DNA of 64,000 bases from Kitasatospora kifunensis (GCF_014203855.1 NZ_JACHJV010000001.1:2418001-2482000); one strand, 5' to 3'. Shown: positions 17,650 to 28,059, counted from the stretch's first letter. Notes: generated from the sequence alone by a model not told the origin. Made by a program: numbers and translations.

Positions 17650-17807
17650 ACCGACCGGCAATTGGGGGGTGGGTGAAGGAGCGGCGTCCGGGCCGAGTCT
17701 GGGCGGTGCCGACGAGGGAGCCACTGCGGAGCATTGGCGACTGAGGAGAAGCCGTTCAGGCGAGAGTCCGGGCGTCGCGACGCCGCCCCCCAATTGCCGG
17801 TCGGTCT
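17648..17807. repeat. Covarying-arm repeat element, copy 1
   Basis: A 160-bp element between convergent genes. Arms 17648-17669 and 17786-17807 are a perfect 22-bp inverted repeat, and the left arm overlaps the mannosidase stop codon by 2 nt. The stem can extend inward by a U-G and two G-C pairs. The core (17674-17785, 112 nt) is identical to that of copy 2 at 24335-24446 except for two bases. Inside are a hairpin GCCACTGC-GGA-GCATTGGC (17720-17738, one mismatch), the palindrome GGCGTCGCGACGCC (17771-17784) and the direct repeat GTCCGGGC. No credible ORF or transposase. It may act as a bidirectional terminator, a structured RNA or a small mobile element. Confidence 0.85.
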
Positions 17808-17836
17808 TGGTCGACACTCCATCCAGCAGGAGTCAG

Positions 17837-18931
<1,095 letters not shown>

Positions 18932-19042
18932 GGGGCCCACCCTCCGCGGGCGAGGACGCCCGAAGCCACGGACTGCGACCCTTTCAGTGTGGGGTACGCC
19001 ACAGGACAACGCCGATAGTCCGACGCTGAAAAATCCAAGGGC

Positions 19043-20941
19043 TCACAGCCCGGCGGAGCCGCGCGTCTTGAGGTTGTCGTCGTACTGCTGCAGCGCCCAC
19101 AGCTCCTGCTGCACCGGGGCCAACTCCTCGGTCGTGGCACGGTTTCCCAGCCGCTGGAGCTGGGCGCGGACCTCCTGGACCCGGCGGCTGACCGAGGCCC
19201 GACGCAGCTTGACCAGGAACTCGCCCGCGTAGATCTCGTCGGGCTTGCGCCGGGTGCGCACCGGCTCGACCGTCAACTCGGTGATCAGCGAGCGGATCTG
19301 GTCGTTCTCGGCGACCTCCTGGACCTGGGCGAGGAAGTTCGGCTGCGCGGCGCCGTAGGTGCTACCGCCGGCCTTGCCGATCGCCCGGCGGACGGCCGCG
19401 TACGGCGGGGCCGGGAACTCCTCCTCGCCGTACTGGTCGAAGGCCGGGCTGACCAGCTCCGGGTGCTGCAGCGCGAGCTTGAGCAGTTCGCGCTCGACGA
19501 ACTGGGCCGGATCGCGCGGGTCCAGGCGCAGCACCGGCCGCGGCGGCGCCGCCTGCGGCTCGACCCGGCGCAGCTGCTGGCCGCGGCCCTGCTGCGGCGT
19601 CTCGCGCTGCCAGCGGGCGATCTGGCCGACCCTGCGGACCACGAACTGCTCGTCCAGGATGCCGAGCAGGCCCGCGAGTTGGACGGCGTACTCGTGCCGG
19701 ATCGACGGGTCCTTGATCTTGGCGACGATCGGCGCCGCCTCCTCCAGCGCGGCCGCGCGGCCCTCGGCCGAGTCCACCCGGTGCCGGGCGACGGTGGAGC
19801 GCAGCGCGAACTCGAAGAGCGGCACCGGGTTGGCGATCAGCTCGCGGACCGCCTCCTCGCCTTGGGCCAGGCGCAGTTCGCACGGGTCCATGCCACCGGG
19901 GGTGATGGCGATGGAGGTGCGGGCGGCGAACTTCTGGTCGTCCTCGAAGGCGCGCAGGGCGGCCTTCTGGCCGGCCGCGTCGCCGTCGAAGGTGAAGACC
20001 GTCTCGCCGCGGTACTGGCTGGTGTCCATCAGCAGCCGACGGATGATCTTGATGTGGTCCTCGGCGAAGGCGGTGCCGCAGGTAGCCACCGCCGTGGTGA
20101 CACCGGCCAGATGACAGGCCATCACATCGGTGTAGCCCTCGACCACCACCGCACGACCGGACTTGGCGATCTCCTTCTTGGCGAGGTCGATGCCGTAGAG
20201 CACGTGCGACTTCTTGTAGATCGGCGTCTCGGGGGTGTTGAGGTACTTGGGCCCGTTGTCGTCCTCGCGCAGCCGGCGCGCGCCGAAACCGACCACCTCG
20301 CCCGCCACGTCCCGGATCGGCCAGACCAGGCGGCCGCGGAAGCGGTCGATCAGCCCGCCGCGCTGCCCCTGCGAGGCCAGGCCGCCCTGCAGGATCTCCC
20401 GGTCCGTGAAGTTCTTGCCACGCAGGTAGCGGACCAGGTGCTCCCAGCCGGTCGGGGCGTAGCCGACACCGAACCGGGCGGCCGCCTCGGCGTCGAAGCC
20501 GCGCTCGGCCAGGAAGGTGCGGCCGATCTCGCCCTCGGGCGTCTCCAGCTGCTCGCGGTACCAGGCGGCGGCCACCTTGTGCGCCTCGACCAGCCGGGTG
20601 CGCTCGCCCTGCTGCCCGCGCGAGGAGTAGCCACCCTCCTCGTAACGCAGCGTGATGTTGGCCTGGGCGGCCATCCGCTCGACGGCCTCGGCGAACGAGA
20701 AGTGCTCGATCTTCATCAGGAAGGAGATCGTGTCGCCGCTCTCCTGGCAGCCGAAGCAGTGGAAAACGCCCTTGCTCGGACTGACGTAGAAGGAGGCGGA
20801 CTTCTCGTCGTGGAACGGGCAGACGCCCTTCAGCTGGCCGCCGCCACCGTTGGTGAGCTGCACGTAGTCGCCGACGACCACGTCGATGGGCAGCGCGCTG
20901 CGCACTGCCTGCACGTCTTCATCCCTGATCCGTCCCGCCAC
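19043..20941 (-). CDS. dnaG: DNA primase
   Basis: 632 residues. The zinc-binding domain uses Cys41, His44, Cys62 and Cys65 (CPFHDEK...FHCFGC); the catalytic core carries YRGRLVWPI-type RNAP motif (DRFRGRLVWPIRD), the Toprim glutamate in VVVEGYTDVMACH (about 266) and the DGD of FTFDGDAAGQ. The C-terminal DnaB-interaction region is from about 480. The enzyme makes RNA primers for replication. It starts 9 nt after the dgt stop and is followed by the sigma factor gene, so the three minus-strand genes likely form one transcript; this echoes the macromolecular-synthesis operon (dnaG-rpoD) of other bacteria. Confidence 0.96.
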   Translation of the reverse strand: MAGRIRDEDVQAVRSALPIDVVVGDYVQLTNGGGGQLKGVCPFHDEKSASFYVSPSKGVFHCFGCQESGDTISFLMKIEHFSFAEAVERMAAQANITLRYEEGGYSSRGQQGERTRLVEAHKVAAAWYREQLETPEGEIGRTFLAERGFDAEAAARFGVGYAPTGWEHLVRYLRGKNFTDREILQGGLASQGQRGGLIDRFRGRLVWPIRDVAGEVVGFGARRLREDDNGPKYLNTPETPIYKKSHVLYGIDLAKKEIAKSGRAVVVEGYTDVMACHLAGVTTAVATCGTAFAEDHIKIIRRLLMDTSQYRGETVFTFDGDAAGQKAALRAFEDDQKFAARTSIAITPGGMDPCELRLAQGEEAVRELIANPVPLFEFALRSTVARHRVDSAEGRAAALEEAAPIVAKIKDPSIRHEYAVQLAGLLGILDEQFVVRRVGQIARWQRETPQQGRGQQLRRVEPQAAPPRPVLRLDPRDPAQFVERELLKLALQHPELVSPAFDQYGEEEFPAPPYAAVRRAIGKAGGSTYGAAQPNFLAQVQEVAENDQIRSLITELTVEPVRTRRKPDEIYAGEFLVKLRRASVSRRVQEVRAQLQRLGNRATTEELAPVQQELWALQQYDDNLKTRGSAGL

Positions 20942-20950
20942 CCCGGAAGT

Positions 20951-22279
20951 CTACGGCTTCGAGGGCGAAACCAATCGGCCGTGCAGCGCCAGTGCCGAAG
21001 CATCGGTCAGGGTGGCGATCTGGTCGATCACCGCGCGCAGCGCTCCCTGGTCGTCCTCGGCCTCGGCGTACTGGGCGGCGAAGACCGGGTCGAGGTCGCC
21101 CGGGTCTCCGGCGACCAGCAGCTCGGCCAGCTCGGCGATCACGATCCGCTGCCGGGCCCGCAGCTGGGCCTGCTCGTCGCGCTGCATCACATAACGGACG
21201 GCGACCGCCTTGAGCACCGCGCACTCCAGGCGCACCCCGGTGGGAACCACCAGTTCGGCCGCGTACCTGGTCAGCCGGCCAGGGCCGTAACGGGCCCGGG
21301 TGGCCTGCTCGGCGGCCAGGCAGAAGCGGCCGATCAACTGGCTGGTCAGGTCCTTGAGCCCGGCCCGCCCGCGCGGCGAGCCGTCGTAGCCGGCCGGCCA
21401 CCACTCCTCGGCCTGCAGGCGGTCCAGCGCCGCGCCGAACTCCTCGGGCTCGGCGCCGGGCGCGTACCGCTCGGCCACCTTGAACAGCTCGGCCCGCTCC
21501 TCGGTGCTGCGCAGCGCGGCCGGGTCGATGTGCCCGGCGTACAGGCCGTCCTCCACGTCGTGGGTGGAGTAGGCGACGTCGTCCGCCCAGTCCATCACGG
21601 TGGCCTCGAAGCACTTGCGGCCCTGCGGCGCGCCCGAGCGCAGCCAGCGGAAGACCGGGAGGTCGTCGGCGTAGACGCCGAACTTGGTGGAGTCGGGGTC
21701 CAGGGGGTGGCCACCGCGCGGCCACGGGTACTTGGTGGCGGCGTCCAGCGCGGCCCGGCTCAGGTTGAGGCCGACACTGCGCCCGGGGCGCGGGGCCAAC
21801 CGGGCCGGCGGCTGGTCCAGCGGCGCGAAGCGCTTGGGCTCCAGGCGGGTCAGGATGCGCAGCGACTGGGCGTTGCCCTCGAAGCCGCCGCACCGCTCGG
21901 CGGCCTGGTCCAGCGCCTCCTCTCCGGTGTGTCCGAAGGGCGGGTGGCCGATGTCGTGCGCCAGGCAGGCGGTCTCCACCAAGTCCGGGTCGCACCCCAG
22001 CGCGGCGCCCAACTCCCGCCCGACCTGGGCGCATTCGAGCGAGTGGGTGAGCCGGGTGCGGGGGAAGTCACTGCGCATCGGGGCCACCACCTGGGTGATG
22101 CCGGCCAGGCGGCGCAGCGCGGCGGAGTGCAGCACCCGGGCGCGGTCGCGCTGGAAGGCGGTGCGCCCGGGCCGTTTGTCCGGCTCGGGCACCCAACGGG
22201 CCTCGGCGGGCTCATCGGTGAGGTCGGCGGATCGGTCGTCGTGCGGGTCCTGGTGAGCGGCAGCGTACGTGGCGTCCAT
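20951..22279 (-). CDS. dgt: dGTP triphosphohydrolase
   Basis: 442 residues, an HD-superfamily enzyme that hydrolyses dNTPs to deoxynucleoside and tripolyphosphate. The N-terminal [21 protein letters not shown] is diagnostic of Dgt, followed by [17 protein letters not shown], the HD pair in [19 protein letters not shown] (about 107-125), and the second metal ligand region [17 protein letters not shown]. It is the first gene of the dgt-dnaG-sigma cluster, consistent with a role in replication nucleotide balance. The ATG at 22279 lies in the gap shared with the divergent ArsR-family gene. Confidence 0.94.
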   Translation of the reverse strand: MDATYAAAHQDPHDDRSADLTDEPAEARWVPEPDKRPGRTAFQRDRARVLHSAALRRLAGITQVVAPMRSDFPRTRLTHSLECAQVGRELGAALGCDPDLVETACLAHDIGHPPFGHTGEEALDQAAERCGGFEGNAQSLRILTRLEPKRFAPLDQPPARLAPRPGRSVGLNLSRAALDAATKYPWPRGGHPLDPDSTKFGVYADDLPVFRWLRSGAPQGRKCFEATVMDWADDVAYSTHDVEDGLYAGHIDPAALRSTEERAELFKVAERYAPGAEPEEFGAALDRLQAEEWWPAGYDGSPRGRAGLKDLTSQLIGRFCLAAEQATRARYGPGRLTRYAAELVVPTGVRLECAVLKAVAVRYVMQRDEQAQLRARQRIVIAELAELLVAGDPGDLDPVFAAQYAEAEDDQGALRAVIDQIATLTDASALALHGRLVSPSKP

Positions 22280-22335
22280 ATGAGAGCTACGGTACGCCGC
22301 CGCAGTGACGGTTCCGTCGCAGCGCGCTGCGAATA

Positions 22336-22383
22336 TTGCAGAGGGTTCTCTGCAGATTCTCCTATGCAGAGAACCATCTGCAA
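22336..22383. promoter_or_regulatory. Double palindromic operator upstream of ArsR-like gene
   Basis: Arms 22336-22354 and 22365-22383 form a 19-bp inverted repeat with one mismatch and a 10-bp spacer. Each arm is itself a palindrome of the form TGCAGAG-n4-CTCTGCA (right arm with one base lost). The site ends 15 bp before the GTG of the regulator and is AT-richer than its surroundings. Two dimers of the downstream HTH protein could bind and block this promoter. Confidence 0.7.
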
Positions 22384-22398
22384 GCTAGGGTCTTCCCC

Positions 22399-23004
22399 GT
22401 GACCGACGAAACCCCCAACGCCCCGACCGGTTCCCGGACCGTCGACCCGCGCAGCCTGCGCGCCCTGGCCCACCCGCTGCGGATGCGGATCCTGGACCTG
22501 CTCAGCGATCACGGCCCGAGCACCTCGGCCAAGCTCGCCGCCCAGCTCGGCGAGAACACCGGCACCGTCAGCTGGCACCTGCGCCACCTGGCCGAGCACG
22601 GCTACATCGAGGAGGAGGAAGGGCGCGGCACCAAGCGCGAGCGCTGGTGGCGGCGCAAGGACCGCACGCTGGTGCTCAACACCCGCGACCTGCAGAACGA
22701 CCGGCAGACCCGCGAGGCGATGGAGGTCTACCAGCAGCACTACCTGGAGCGGACCTTCCAGCGGGCCGCCCGGGCACTGTCGGTGCCACCCACCGGCGAC
22801 TGGATCGGCGCCGGGAACATGTCCGACTGGGGCGACGTGCGGATGACGCCCGATCAGCTCAGGGCGCTGGGCGTCGAGCTGCTGGCGGTGATCAAGCGCC
22901 ACGTCCCCGATCCCGACGCACCGGTGCCGCCGGGCGCCCAGCCCGTCCTGATCCAGTTCCAGGCCCTGCCCATGCTGCCGCTGCCCGCCGAGGAGTCCGA
23001 GTGA
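22399..23004 (+). CDS. ArsR-type winged-helix regulator (HTH_20 subgroup)
   Basis: 201 residues from GTG 22399. The winged helix is at residues 17-90: RSLRALAHPLRMRILDLLSDHGPSTSAKLAAQLGENTGTVSWHLRHLAEHGYIEEEE, the form common in actinobacterial ArsR-like regulators of MFS exporters. The C-terminal 100 residues (REAMEVYQQHYLERTFQRA and onward) likely make the dimer or ligand-binding part. It overlaps the MFS gene by 4 nt (GTGA) and is preceded by a double palindromic operator. The inference is an autorepressed resistance operon whose inducer is the exported compound. A longer reading from 22336 would translate through the operator and is rejected. Confidence 0.88.
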   Translation: MTDETPNAPTGSRTVDPRSLRALAHPLRMRILDLLSDHGPSTSAKLAAQLGENTGTVSWHLRHLAEHGYIEEEEGRGTKRERWWRRKDRTLVLNTRDLQNDRQTREAMEVYQQHYLERTFQRAARALSVPPTGDWIGAGNMSDWGDVRMTPDQLRALGVELLAVIKRHVPDPDAPVPPGAQPVLIQFQALPMLPLPAEESE

Positions 23005-24296
23005 AGACCGCCGCCGCCCCGCTCGACACCTCCTGGGCCGTGACCGGGCCCCGCCGCAGCCTGCTGCGCCGCCACCGCGACTTCCGGCTGCTCTTCGTCG
23101 GCGAGGTGGCCGGCAAGTACGGCTCCTCGGTCACCGGCCTCGCGTTACCGCTGATCGCCGTCACCGACCTGCACGCCGGTGCCTTCGCGGTCAGCGCGCT
23201 ACCCGCCGCCAGCTGGCTGCCCTGGCTGCTGATCGGCCTGCCGGTGGGCGCCTGGGTGGACCGGATGCGCCGACGGACCGTCATGCTGGCCTCGGCCGCC
23301 GCCTCGCTGCTGCTCTACCTGAGCATCCCGATCACCGCCGCGTTGGGCCTGCTGAGCTACCTCCAACTGCTGGTCGTGGCGCTCTGCGCGGGCACCGCCA
23401 CCGTCTTCTTCCAGACCGCCTACACCGCCTACCTGCCGAGCCTGGTGGCCGAGCCGGACCGCGCCGAGGGCAACGCCAAGCTGCAGGGCAGCGCCTCCGC
23501 GGCGCAGATCCTCGGCCTTGGCACCGGCGGCACCATCGCGCAGGTCTTCGGCGCGGTGGACAGCCTGCTGGCGAACACCGCGACCTTCCTGGTCTCGCTG
23601 CTCTGCACCGCCTCGATCGAGCAGCGCGAAGCGGTGGCGGCGGCCGACGAGCGCAGGCGGCGCACGCTGCTCGGCGAGGTGCGCGAAGGCCTGCGGATCG
23701 TGGGCCGGGACCGCTGGCTGCGCTGCTTCATGATCTACGGGGCCACCGCCAACCTCGCGCTGACCGCCTACCAGTCGATCCAGGTGCTCTTCCTGCTGAA
23801 CCGCGCCCAGCTGCCCGAGAGCGCGCTCGGCACCCTGATCGGCGCGGCCAGCGTCGGCGGCATCCTGGGTGCCCTGGTGGCCCGCCGGGTCGGCGCCGCG
23901 ATCGGCACGGCCCGCGCGCTGCTCCTCTTCCTGCTCGGGCTGCCCACGCTGGTGCTGCTCATCCCGCTGACCGGCCCCGGCGCCGGGATGCTCTGCTACC
24001 TGCTCGGTGGGGCGGCCGTCTCGGCGGGCGTGGTGGCGGGCAACGTGCTGCGCGCCACCTTCACCCAGAGCTACGTCCCCACCGAGCTGCTCGGCCGGAT
24101 CACCGCGAGCAGCTCGTTCCTCAACTACAGCCTGATGCCGCTGGGCGCACTGCTCGGCGGCGCGCTCGCCACCGGGCTCGGTGTCCTGCCCGCGATGTGG
24201 CTGACCTGCGCCGGGCTGCCGCTGGCGGCGCTGATCCTGTGGTTCTCGCCGCTGCGGCGCCACCGCGACCTGCCGACCGGATCCATCACGCCGTGA
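23001..24296 (+). CDS. MFS exporter (enterobactin exporter-like, 12 TM)
   Basis: 431 residues with about 12 hydrophobic segments. The family motif between TM2 and TM3 is present as LPVGAWVDRMRRRTVML, and TM1 begins with HRDFRLLFVGEVAGKYGSSVT, typical of the EntS/MFS_3 group of drug and siderophore exporters. AGGAG lies 5 nt before the GTG, which overlaps the regulator stop by 4 nt, so expression is coupled to the ArsR-type repressor. The substrate is unknown. The gene ends 12 bp before a covarying-arm repeat element. Confidence 0.88.
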   Translation: MKTAAAPLDTSWAVTGPRRSLLRRHRDFRLLFVGEVAGKYGSSVTGLALPLIAVTDLHAGAFAVSALPAASWLPWLLIGLPVGAWVDRMRRRTVMLASAAASLLLYLSIPITAALGLLSYLQLLVVALCAGTATVFFQTAYTAYLPSLVAEPDRAEGNAKLQGSASAAQILGLGTGGTIAQVFGAVDSLLANTATFLVSLLCTASIEQREAVAAADERRRRTLLGEVREGLRIVGRDRWLRCFMIYGATANLALTAYQSIQVLFLLNRAQLPESALGTLIGAASVGGILGALVARRVGAAIGTARALLLFLLGLPTLVLLIPLTGPGAGMLCYLLGGAAVSAGVVAGNVLRATFTQSYVPTELLGRITASSSFLNYSLMPLGALLGGALATGLGVLPAMWLTCAGLPLAALILWFSPLRRHRDLPTGSITP

Positions 24297-24308
24297 TCGG
24301 ACGCTCCA

Positions 24309-24468
24309 AGAGGGTCCGCCAGTAGGGGGCCGGATGAAGGAGCGGCGTCCGGGCCGAGTCTGGGCGGTGCCGACGAGGGAGCCACTGCGGAGCATTGGCG
24401 ACTGAGGAGAAGCCGTCCAGGGGAGAGTCCGGGCGTCGCGACGCCGGCCCCCTACTGGCGGACCCTCT
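24309..24468. repeat. Covarying-arm repeat element, copy 2
   Basis: The same 112-nt core as copy 1 (here 24335-24446, two substitutions) but with completely different arms: 24309-24331 pairs perfectly with 24446-24468, extending to 25 bp (24309-24333 with 24444-24468). It lies between the convergent MFS and SGNH genes, 12 bp from one stop and 10 bp from the other. The conservation of pairing without conservation of arm sequence is the key observation. Confidence 0.85.
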
Positions 24469-24478
24469 AAGAGCGAGC

Positions 24479-25450
24479 TCAGCCGCCGCGGACCGTCTTG
24501 AGCACCGCCGCCGCCATCCCCTGCTGACCGGCCGCGTTCGGGTGCAGCGGGGCCAGCCCGGCGGCGGGGAACGGCGGCTCGATCCAGCGGGTCGACTGGC
24601 CGGCGCACATGTCGTGCCCGAGCGAGGGCGTGTAGGTGTCCACGAACACCGCACCCACCGCCTTGGCCCGGTCCTTCAGCACCGTGTTCAACTGCTGCTC
24701 CTGGGCGGCCAGGAAGGACAGATCGCCGGGGGTGACCGCGTCACCGAGCATCGAAGTGCAGCTCGCCGGGTCGGCGGGCAGCAGCGCCGGATAGCCGACC
24801 AGGTAGACCTTGGCGTGCGGGGCGCGCCGCCTGGCCTCGCCCAGCACCCCGGCCACCCTGTCCCCGACGGTGTTGAGCAACCCGGTCAGCTTGTTGCTGC
24901 CGTCCGACGCGGTGTACGAGGCCTGGCAGGGCGCGCCCTTGGCGCTCTTCGGGTCGATGGCCCGCATCACCGTGGCGGCCACCCCCTGCTCGGCGCAGTG
25001 CTCCATCACCTTCATGAAGCCCGCGTCATTGCCGCCGATCCCGATGGTGACCAGAGCGGTCCCGGCGCTGAGCGCGTCCAACTGCGGCGGATTGCTGCCG
25101 CCGGTCACCTGCTGGGCGGCCGTGAGGTCGGCCGTGGTGGCGGAGGAGCAGCTCACGTCGGTGAACTCGTCCTGGCCCAGGTGGAGCCCGGCGGCCACCA
25201 GGGAGGGGTAGTTGGCCGCCGACCGGTCGCAGCCCTTGACCCCGCCGCCGACCGGCTCGACCTTCAGCCCGGCGGTGTAGGAGTCGCCGATCGCCACGTA
25301 GGGACCGCCCGGCACGCTCGGGCTGGGCGCGGGCGCGGCCCCGTGCTGCCGGTCCGCCTGCGCCGCACCGCCGGAGCAGCCGGCCAGCGCCAACAGCACG
25401 GCGAGGACACCCGCGCCCGGTCCACCGGCACTCTTCAGTCGGCCGTTCAC
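24479..25450 (-). CDS. SGNH/GDSL hydrolase lipoprotein
   Basis: 323 residues from GTG 25450. The signal peptide ends in the lipobox LALAGC, so the enzyme is probably membrane-tethered outside the cell. The hydrolase domain starts with the block I serine in VAIGDSYTAG, has GIGGNDAGF (block III Asn) and the C-terminal Asp/His pair in PLHPNAAGQQGMA, matching the Streptomyces lipase SCO7513-like fold with three disulfides (CDRS, SCSS, HCAEQ, PCQAS, SCTSM, MCAGQ). It should cleave acyl esters; substrate unknown. GGGAGAG precedes the start by about 5 nt. Convergent with the MFS gene across repeat copy 2. Confidence 0.9.
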   Translation of the reverse strand: MNGRLKSAGGPGAGVLAVLLALAGCSGGAAQADRQHGAAPAPSPSVPGGPYVAIGDSYTAGLKVEPVGGGVKGCDRSAANYPSLVAAGLHLGQDEFTDVSCSSATTADLTAAQQVTGGSNPPQLDALSAGTALVTIGIGGNDAGFMKVMEHCAEQGVAATVMRAIDPKSAKGAPCQASYTASDGSNKLTGLLNTVGDRVAGVLGEARRRAPHAKVYLVGYPALLPADPASCTSMLGDAVTPGDLSFLAAQEQQLNTVLKDRAKAVGAVFVDTYTPSLGHDMCAGQSTRWIEPPFPAAGLAPLHPNAAGQQGMAAAVLKTVRGG

Positions 25451-25576
25451 ACGTCTCTCCCGGACGTCGCCATGGGGGTCAGTGGCCACCGGTGATGACC
25501 CTGCGTCATCACCACCCCGCCAACGAACGACCGGGCGCCGATGACTCCCCGGGGCTTCCCCGAAACCGCCGGGCGG

Positions 25577-26536
25577 CTACTGCTCACCGCGCTCGTGCTC
25601 GGCCAGGAACTCCTCGAATCGGCGGCCCAGCTCGTCGGCCGAGGGCAGCTCGCTGGCCTCGGCCAGCAGGCTCTCGCGACCCTCGGCACCGGCCACCGCG
25701 TCGTACTGGCCCTCCATGCCGCGGATCGCCGAGCGCAACTCGCCGTCGCCCTGGGCCAACTGCTCCTCGATGTCGGCGTAGACCTCGCCGACCCGCTCGC
25801 GCAGCTCCTGACCGGGCAGCACCAGGCCGGTGGCGGACTGGACGGCCTCCAGGATCAGCACGGCGGCGGCCGGGTAGGCGGAGCGGGCCACGTAGTGCGG
25901 CACGTGCACGGCGAAGCCCAGCACGTCGTGGCCGGCCTCGGCCAGCCGGTACTCCACCAGCCCCTGCGCGCTGCCCGGCACCTGCGCCTTCTCGAACCAC
26001 TGCGGGTAGCCGGCGGCCAGATCGAGGCGGTTGCCGTGCGGGGTCAGCCCGACCGGGCGGGTGTGCGGCACGCCCATCGGGATGCCGTGGAAGTCGACCG
26101 CCAGGCGCACCCCCAACTGCTCCACCAGGGTGGCGATCGCGGCCGCGAAGGCCTCCCACTCGACGTCCGGCTCCGGCCCGGTGAGCAGCAGGAACGGGGC
26201 CCCGGTGGCGTCCTGGACCAGCTGGAGCAGGATCTGCGGCGGCTCGTAGGAGGTCCAGCTCTCGCGGTCGAAGGTCATCGCGGGCCGGCGGGCCCGGTAG
26301 TCCACCAGCCGGTCGTGGTCGAACCTGGCCACCACCTGCGGGCTGCCCTGGGCCAGCAGGTGGGTCATCACCTGCTCGCCGGCCTCCCCCGCGTCCATGA
26401 AGCCCTCGAAGTGGTAGAGCAGCACCAGGCCGCCGGGGGCGGTGCCCTCGGTCGTGGACATGACGGCGGCGTTCGCGGCCGCCACCGCCGCCACGCCCTG
26501 CGGCTCAAGCTCGTACAGCGCCTCGGGATCACGCAC
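25577..26536 (-). CDS. PAC2 family protein
   Basis: 319 residues. The N-terminal half contains [24 protein letters not shown] and [14 protein letters not shown], the actinobacterial PAC2 (proteasome assembly chaperone 2-like) signature, followed by [13 protein letters not shown] and [15 protein letters not shown]. In eukaryotes PAC2 helps assemble proteasomes; the bacterial role is not established, though carriers usually have a proteasome. The C-terminal 60 residues are acidic and helical. No SD is obvious before the GTG. Monocistronic, divergent from the GNAT gene across a 720-bp gap. Confidence 0.85.
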   Translation of the reverse strand: MRDPEALYELEPQGVAAVAAANAAVMSTTEGTAPGGLVLLYHFEGFMDAGEAGEQVMTHLLAQGSPQVVARFDHDRLVDYRARRPAMTFDRESWTSYEPPQILLQLVQDATGAPFLLLTGPEPDVEWEAFAAAIATLVEQLGVRLAVDFHGIPMGVPHTRPVGLTPHGNRLDLAAGYPQWFEKAQVPGSAQGLVEYRLAEAGHDVLGFAVHVPHYVARSAYPAAAVLILEAVQSATGLVLPGQELRERVGEVYADIEEQLAQGDGELRSAIRGMEGQYDAVAGAEGRESLLAEASELPSADELGRRFEEFLAEHERGEQ

Positions 26537-27257
26537 CGCGCACCCAACCGTTTCTCGTCGTCGGCCCTAACCTGCCCGGCCTCACCTGCACCCACCCGGT
26601 CGAAGCCGGCCGGGTGCGGCGATCCGGTCCTTGTCACCAGCGTGCCGCGCGGCACCGACATTCCCGGCCGCCGGACCACGCTGGAATCCTCTCATCCCGC
26701 AACCGGGGCCAGAGCCCGGCTCCCCGTCGGCGAACGGGGCATCGGCGCAGGTCAGCGCGGGGAAAGTCAGCGAGCCACTGGTCGATCCCGGTCGGCGGGG
26801 CGTACCATCGACACACTCGCGCCTGCGACCCGCGTGCGGCGAAGTGACGCACGGGGCCAAGCCGGGTATGGTCCTCTCGCTGCCACGCATCATCGCGTCG
26901 TCGCCACGTCGTCTGTCACGCCGTGGGCCGCGGTCCCGATCCATGCACGAGCAGCCACCCACATCGCACCTTGCCTTCACCTGGCCGCCTGCTTCCCTTC
27001 GCGCACTCCTTCCTCTCCCGGCCATCTCGCGGACGCACACTGTCCCCCCGCACCTCCCCGCCGGACCGGTTTCGTGAACCGTGCCCGCTCCGGCACCGCG
27101 CTGCCTGCCTTCGGGCCACCCCCACCCCGCCGTACGGCCGAGTTCCGGCGTACCCGGGGCGTGGTGGAACACCTCGGGGCGGGGCGATCTGTCCTCTCCC
27201 GGACGCCCGTCACCCGGGCGCGAGGGTCCCTCCGACTGCCGAAGGACCGAAGGTTCC
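26537..27257. other. Long intergenic region without convincing gene
   Basis: About 720 bp between the PAC2 gene and the GNAT gene. It must hold both divergent promoters, and a small hairpin (CGTGCG 26833-26838 with CGCACG 26848-26853) is present. The segment from about 26880 to 27080 is unusually rich in C and poor in G on the plus strand. ORFs here lack SD sequences and their reading frames mutually overlap on both strands; I see no recognisable domain. Confidence 0.5.
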
Positions 27258-28001
27258 GTGCCAGCACCTGTCACCCTCACCGGCCGCACCGTTCGGCTGG
27301 AGCCCCTCTGCGAGCAGCACGCCGAAGCCCTGGCCGCGGCCGGCTCGAAGGACCGCACGACGTACGCCTTCGTCGCCGTCCCGCAGGACCTGGACGCCGC
27401 GCGCGAGTTCATCGCCACCGCGCAGGCCGAGCAGGCGGCGGGGCGCTCGCTCGCCTTCGCCACGGTGCGCGCCTCGGACGGCGTGGTGGTCGGCTCCACC
27501 CGCTTCCTCGAGCTGGACTACTGGCAGGGCCCGGTGGTCTGGCCGCCGCTGCCCGCAGGTCCGCTCGGCGATCCGGCCACCGCCGTGCCGGACGCCGCCG
27601 AGATCGGCCGCACCTGGCTCTCCCCGCTCGCCCAGGGCACCGGGATCAACACCGAGGCCAAGCTGCTGATGCTGCGTCACGCCTTCGAGGTCTGGGGCGT
27701 GCAGCGGATCTCGATCCGGGCCGACGCCCGCAACCTGCGCTCGCGCGCGGCGATCGAGCGGCTCGGGGCCACCCCGGAGGGGGTGCGCCGGGCCCACAGC
27801 CGGGGGCTGGACGGGGTGGTGCGCGGCACCGCCTTCTACTCGATCCTGGCCGAGGAGTGGCCGGCCGTGCGCGACATCATCGAGCTGCGGATCGCCGCCG
27901 CGATCGCCCCGAGCGCGCCGGAGCGGCGGATCGACCGGGGCATGGGGCGCGAGCTCGACCAGGAGTGCGTCAGACACGCCGGTTCGCTGATCACGGTCTG
28001 A
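27258..28001 (+). CDS. GNAT family N-acetyltransferase (RimJ/RimL-like)
   Basis: 247 residues from GTG 27258, start VPAPVTLTGRTVRLEPLCEQHAEAL typical of the RimJ-type acetyltransferase_3 group. Further motifs are VVGSTRFLELDYW, EIGRTWLSPLAQGTGINTEAKLLMLRHAFE (acetyl-CoA pyrophosphate-binding helix) and RADARNLRSRAAIERLGATPEGVRR. It transfers an acetyl group from acetyl-CoA to a protein N-terminus, antibiotic or small amine; the target is unknown. GAAGGACCGAAGG sits just upstream of the start. A strong 20-bp hairpin follows the stop. Confidence 0.88.
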   Translation: MPAPVTLTGRTVRLEPLCEQHAEALAAAGSKDRTTYAFVAVPQDLDAAREFIATAQAEQAAGRSLAFATVRASDGVVVGSTRFLELDYWQGPVVWPPLPAGPLGDPATAVPDAAEIGRTWLSPLAQGTGINTEAKLLMLRHAFEVWGVQRISIRADARNLRSRAAIERLGATPEGVRRAHSRGLDGVVRGTAFYSILAEEWPAVRDIIELRIAAAIAPSAPERRIDRGMGRELDQECVRHAGSLITV

Positions 28002-28010
28002 CCCGCTCGG

Positions 28011-28059
28011 CCCCCGGTCGGGCTGCCGCCCGCAGGCGCGGCGGCAGCCCGACCGGGGG
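28011..28059. terminator. Terminator hairpin after GNAT gene
   Basis: A perfect 20-bp stem (28011-28030 with 28040-28059) with a 9-nt loop and no U-tract, 10 bp after the GNAT stop. The high stem stability is typical of actinobacterial terminators. Confidence 0.8.

Noticed and set aside
17531..17734. Small minus-strand ORF in repeat copy 1 sharing a peptide with an ORF in repeat copy 2
   Set aside because: The shared peptide only reflects the repeated DNA; there is no ribosome binding site and flanking residues differ.
26614..27125. Several overlapping ORFs on both strands upstream of the GNAT gene
   Set aside because: Low-complexity Arg/Pro/Ser products, no ribosome binding sites, mutually exclusive frames.
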